9,339 nt of DNA. Origin: Gammaproteobacteria bacterium (lineage in GTDB: Bacteria > Pseudomonadota > Gammaproteobacteria > Pseudomonadales > Pseudohongiellaceae). A program made the translations under genes and the position numbers. Below are positions 6,582 through 9,339 of this stretch, one piece after another (within the stretch, counting starts at the first letter, position 1; each line of letters opens with the position of its first letter). The stretch covers positions 31,262 through 40,600 of the forward strand of contig NZNL01000054.1 in NCBI GenBank assembly GCA_002694855.1, in the 5' to 3' direction. Under the pieces are notes generated by a model, which was not told the DNA's origin, did no database searches, and worked only from the letters and a program-made list of their open reading frames with translations.

Positions 6582-7475
6582 ATGAGTTACTGCCGCACAA
6601 TAAGCCACATTGCAGTTGGGTTCCTTGTAATGAGTATGCTCATGACCTGTTCTCAGGAGCCTTCCGAAAGCGGTGTTGTAGTAATTGAACCTGTCATGAT
6701 ACCGAGCGAAAATGGTCCGCCAGATCTCAGCGGCATCTGGCAGGCTTTAGGGTCAGCAAGCTGGGATCTAGAAGGCCATACTGCCAGTAAGATGCCGGTA
6801 ACTAGCGTTATTGGTGCCCATGGCGGTATTCCGGCTGGAACTAGTGTGGTTATTGGTGGTGATATTCCTTACCAGCCAGATGCTTTGGGAATCCGAAATG
6901 CTAACCGGGCAGATTGGGCTAATCTGGACCCTGTCGCCAAGTGTTACATACCCGGCATCCCCAGATTGACCTATATGCCAGCCCCGTTGCAGATCCTGCA
7001 GACAGATACCGAGATCTTTATTGCCTACGAGTGGGGCGGCAATAGCCGCAGTATCTTCATGGATAGGCCGGGCACAACAGCGCCATTGCCGTCTTGGATG
7101 GGTTATTCATTAGGGAAATGGGTTGAGGATACTCTAGTGGTGGACGTCACTTCCCAAATGCCTGATACCTGGTTCGATGCAGCGGGAAATTACCACAGTG
7201 GCTCGTTACATGTTGAAGAGCGCTACGCCCTGATGGGAGAAAATCATATTCAGTATGAGGCGACTATTACAGACTCGGAAGTGTTCAGCCGACCTTGGAC
7301 TATCCGCATGCCACTGTATCGACGGCTTGAAGAGAATGCGCGCATCCTTGAATTTAAATGCGTTGAATTTGGGGAAGATCTCTTGTATGACCATTTACGA
7401 AGAGGGTACGATGGATCGAAGAATTTGGATGGGACTCTGCGTGTCGACCTTATAGAAGAACCCATAGATCAATAA
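6582..7475 (+). CDS. Uncharacterised secreted lipoprotein, W-GDT-VV motif family
   Basis: I know no function for this family, though its pattern is common in Acidobacteria and environmental proteobacteria, often next to DUF6152. From the ATG at 6582 the product has 297 residues with a lipoprotein signal ending in lipobox LMTC (20-23); Ser24 after the cysteine fits outer-membrane sorting. The mature part has PDLSGIW (47-53), a Gly/Pro-rich region, KCYIPGIPR (120-128), a segment around MDRPGT (160-165), the family core WMGYSLGKWVEDTLVVD (172-188), a long beta-rich stretch, and EFKC ending at Cys260. The mature protein has only two free cysteines, 121 and 260. A GTG at 6555 with AAGGG six bases upstream would add nine charged residues (306 total) and remains possible; GAGG at 6572-6575 favours 6582. 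It follows the DUF6152 gene and lies 13 bases before its distant paralogue. Confidence 0.8.
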   Translation: MSYCRTISHIAVGFLVMSMLMTCSQEPSESGVVVIEPVMIPSENGPPDLSGIWQALGSASWDLEGHTASKMPVTSVIGAHGGIPAGTSVVIGGDIPYQPDALGIRNANRADWANLDPVAKCYIPGIPRLTYMPAPLQILQTDTEIFIAYEWGGNSRSIFMDRPGTTAPLPSWMGYSLGKWVEDTLVVDVTSQMPDTWFDAAGNYHSGSLHVEERYALMGENHIQYEATITDSEVFSRPWTIRMPLYRRLEENARILEFKCVEFGEDLLYDHLRRGYDGSKNLDGTLRVDLIEEPIDQ

Positions 7476-7488
7476 CGAGGAATTAGAG

Positions 7489-8472
7489 ATGAAAAAATCA
7501 GCCTCACTCATTGTTTCAATGGCCTTGCTAATTGTTTGCTCATTGGTACAGGCAGATGTGCCGATGAAGGCTTGGGGGAAACCCAGTCTTCAGGGGAATT
7601 GGGATTTCCGCACTGTGACGCCTTTTCAGCGACCGGCAGCCTTCGCCGACAAGGAATTTCTCACCCCAGAAGAAGTTGAAGACTACGAAGCGGCGGTACG
7701 TGCTGGAAGGGAGGCAAGAGCCAGTGCAGAATTTGATGGGGAATATGATCAACAGGATCTTGATGTTGGGTACAACCAATTCTACCTAGATCAGGGCACT
7801 ACCATGACGACAACCATGCGTACTTCTCAGTTAATTTACCCTGAGAATGGACGGATGCCAGCGATGACCGAACGTGGTCGAGAAGCCTCAGCCTATTTTA
7901 GGGTTCTGCAGAGCCGTTCACCTCATGGGCCGGAAGACCGGAATCTCTATGACCGTTGTATTCTTGGTTTCAATGCAGGCCCCCCCATGCGCTCCGGTGC
8001 TTATAACAACATGATGAAGTTAATTCAGACTGAAAATTACGTGATGATCCAGACAGAGATGGTGAATGATCATCGTGTAATTCCCACCAGTGGTGGGCAA
8101 GCTCTACCCGCATCTATGCAATTGTGGAAGGGTGATTCTCGCGGCCAGTGGGACGGCGATACTTTTGTGGTAACTACTACTAACTTTACTCACCTGAGCC
8201 GATTTAGTGGCACTGGAGAGAGTATGACTCTAACTGAACGATTCACTCGCCTCGATGAAAATAGGCTGGAGTACGAGTGGACGGTCGATGATTTAGAGAT
8301 GTTCGAAGACAAGTTTACTGCGGTGGTGGAGTTGCAGCTCACTGATGCCGACCTTTATGAATATGCTTGTCACGAAGCCAATTATGCGATGCCGCTGATG
8401 TTAAGCGGTGCACGCAAGCAAGAGGCTACCGGTGTAGAGGATGACACGTGGCTTCCTAGTTGGAGCCGTTAA
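7489..8472 (+). CDS. Uncharacterised secreted protein, paralogue of preceding gene
   Basis: The 327-residue product has a Sec signal peptide (MKKSAS, hydrophobic core, cut after VQA at 20-22) and no lipobox, so it is a soluble periplasmic or secreted protein. Its sequence runs LQGNWDFRTVTPFQRP (34-49), a charged helix with FLTPEEVEDYEA, a region with RTSQLIYPENGRMPAMT, DRC (Cys157), NMMKLIQTENYVMIQTEM, the family core WKGDSRGQWDGDTFVV (213-228), LTERF, and YACHEANYAMPLMLSGAR near the end (Cys294). This is the classic layout of a large, uncharacterised family expanded in Acidobacteria and other soil or marine bacteria. The core, the following beta-strands and the cysteine pair match the preceding gene product. 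The start has GAGGA seven bases upstream (7477-7481), and the 13-base gap indicates one transcript. A likely terminator follows. I do not assign an activity. Confidence 0.85.
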   Translation: MKKSASLIVSMALLIVCSLVQADVPMKAWGKPSLQGNWDFRTVTPFQRPAAFADKEFLTPEEVEDYEAAVRAGREARASAEFDGEYDQQDLDVGYNQFYLDQGTTMTTTMRTSQLIYPENGRMPAMTERGREASAYFRVLQSRSPHGPEDRNLYDRCILGFNAGPPMRSGAYNNMMKLIQTENYVMIQTEMVNDHRVIPTSGGQALPASMQLWKGDSRGQWDGDTFVVTTTNFTHLSRFSGTGESMTLTERFTRLDENRLEYEWTVDDLEMFEDKFTAVVELQLTDADLYEYACHEANYAMPLMLSGARKQEATGVEDDTWLPSWSR

Positions 8473-8505
8473 AACGCAAGTTTACAGCTAGATAAAAGAC
8501 ATTCA

Positions 8506-8555
8506 CTGGGGTAGCGCCGCTCTTTCGTGCTTCAGGCTGGGCTACCAGGTTTTTT
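8506..8555 (+). terminator. Likely intrinsic terminator of the DUF6152 cassette
   Basis: GGTAGC (8510-8515) pairs with GCTACC (8541-8546), extended by CT/AG (8506-8507 with 8547-8548) across a two-base bulge; GCC (8516-8518) can also pair with GGC (8535-8537) inside the loop. Six Ts follow at 8550-8555. The right arm and T tract overlap the last codons and the stop of the convergent cyanophycinase-like gene. The loop is long and the stem imperfect, so efficiency is uncertain. No T tract follows the stem on the minus strand, so it acts one way. Confidence 0.5.
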
Positions 8556-9339
8556 CGACTACTCTTTCTATAGGCTGCTCAGCCGTCTGTGTCCTTAGGG
8601 CTTGTCGTGACAGCAAGTCATATTGATCTCCGATTCTTAGGAAGTAGAACTTGCCGCCGGAATCCAGCATGCGGTTATGATCGAAGATGGCAACATAACT
8701 TTGTCCAATCACTTCGAATTTATTATTCTGCACGATGATAGCTGTGTTTTCATCGAGGCCGATACCTAGTAGTTCCGGTTTTTCCTCGATAATCTCAATA
8801 AGATCGAAGTGTCGATTACGCCTTAGAAGGTGCTGGTCGATGGCAACATTCTCGATGAAACCTAGTCCCTCTTCATGGTCACCCATCATAATGGTGTTGC
8901 CACTGGTATCTCCTCTCGCTAGATAAGATCCGAGAATTGTCGCACCTGCGGATGAGCCCCCAATTACACCGTCTCTATTCAACAGATCCCAAAGAGCCTC
9001 ATGAGCTTTGGTATTCATGTAAGCGTCAGCTAACTGCCATTGACGCCCACCGGTGAACCAAACGCCTTGAGCCTGTTGAATAGCGCCTGCAAAAGCATCG
9101 GTGTCAGCGACAGCAGGATCGTAGGTATGAAGCAGTGTGATATTGGTTAGTCCTGCATCTCGGAATTGTTGTAAACCTTGCCAAGATTGATCGTAATTAT
9201 CAGCACCTCCAGCGGTGGGTATCACTACGATAGGAGCGTCTAGGCCACCTGCCAGCTCGCCAAAGCGAACCAGAATACCCAAGTCTTGCATGCCACCACC
9301 GACGATCACTAGTGAGCCTCTTTCGGGGCCACTCGTTTG
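8542..9339 (-). CDS. Cyanophycinase-like peptidase (S51 family), 5' end cut by window
   Basis: The frame stays open to the right edge, and ten codons lie upstream of the GTG at 9309, reading into the usual GSLVIVGGG opening of the family; the true start and any signal peptide lie outside. The 265 visible residues show the class I glutamine amidotransferase-like fold of S51 peptidases: IVGGG near the start, VVIPTAGG, FTGGRQ, the nucleophile elbow GGSSAGA (Ser at in-window residue 130, close to Ser132 of cyanophycinase CphB), DQHLLRRNRHFDL carrying the probable catalytic His, and GIGLDENTA. Cyanophycinase cuts the Asp-Arg polymer cyanophycin; relatives act as dipeptidases or isoaspartyl/alpha-aspartyl peptidases. 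No cyanophycin synthetase gene is in view, so the substrate is open. The gene is convergent with the DUF6152 cassette, 69 bases apart, and its 3' end lies in that cassette's terminator. Confidence 0.9.
   Translation of the reverse strand, partial: QTSGPERGSLVIVGGGMQDLGILVRFGELAGGLDAPIVVIPTAGGADNYDQSWQGLQQFRDAGLTNITLLHTYDPAVADTDAFAGAIQQAQGVWFTGGRQWQLADAYMNTKAHEALWDLLNRDGVIGGSSAGATILGSYLARGDTSGNTIMMGDHEEGLGFIENVAIDQHLLRRNRHFDLIEIIEEKPELLGIGLDENTAIIVQNNKFEVIGQSYVAIFDHNRMLDSGGKFYFLRIGDQYDLLSRQALRTQTAEQPIERVVEKTW

Overview
The window looks like a piece of chromosome from a Gram-negative bacterium, most likely a proteobacterium and plausibly a marine or environmental gammaproteobacterium. The reasons are the strong Shine-Dalgarno sites, a Tat signal, lipoprotein and Sec signal peptides for a periplasm, a balanced base composition by eye, and the families present (GMC dehydrogenase with subunit 3, DUF6152, and the large uncharacterised secreted family with the W-GDT-VV motif). 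The taxonomic call is inference. I see no RNA genes, insertion sequences, CRISPR arrays or phage genes. No gene-free stretch exceeds 300 bases; the longest gaps are 158 and about 165 bases.

Layout. (1) Positions 1-3123, plus strand: the 3' part of an APH/choline-kinase-fold phosphotransferase gene, then a tight pair encoding a Tat-exported lipoprotein of the gluconate 2-dehydrogenase subunit 3 family and a GMC flavoprotein dehydrogenase. (2) Positions 3198-5901, minus strand: a secreted metallo-beta-lactamase-fold hydrolase and an SMP-30/gluconolactonase-like lipoprotein 14 bases apart, then, after a 158-base gap, a DUF411 (CopG-like) periplasmic copper-type protein. (3) Positions 6067-8472, plus strand, divergent from the previous block: a DUF6152 protein and two secreted proteins that are distant paralogues of each other, closed by a likely intrinsic terminator. 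(4) Positions 8542-9339, minus strand: a cyanophycinase-like (peptidase S51) protein cut by the right edge.

How the genes may work together. Seven of the nine genes carry visible export signals, so this is mainly a cell-envelope locus; the catalytic GMC subunit lacks a signal and probably rides out with its Tat-bearing partner. A periplasmic GMC dehydrogenase that oxidises a sugar or alcohol, followed by a lactonase-fold hydrolase and an MBL hydrolase, would make a sensible oxidation-then-hydrolysis route, but the substrate is unknown and the two sets lie on opposite strands. The DUF6152 cassette is the least understood part. Its two secreted proteins keep the same two cysteines at almost the same spacing, which suggests a shared disulfide-stabilised fold.
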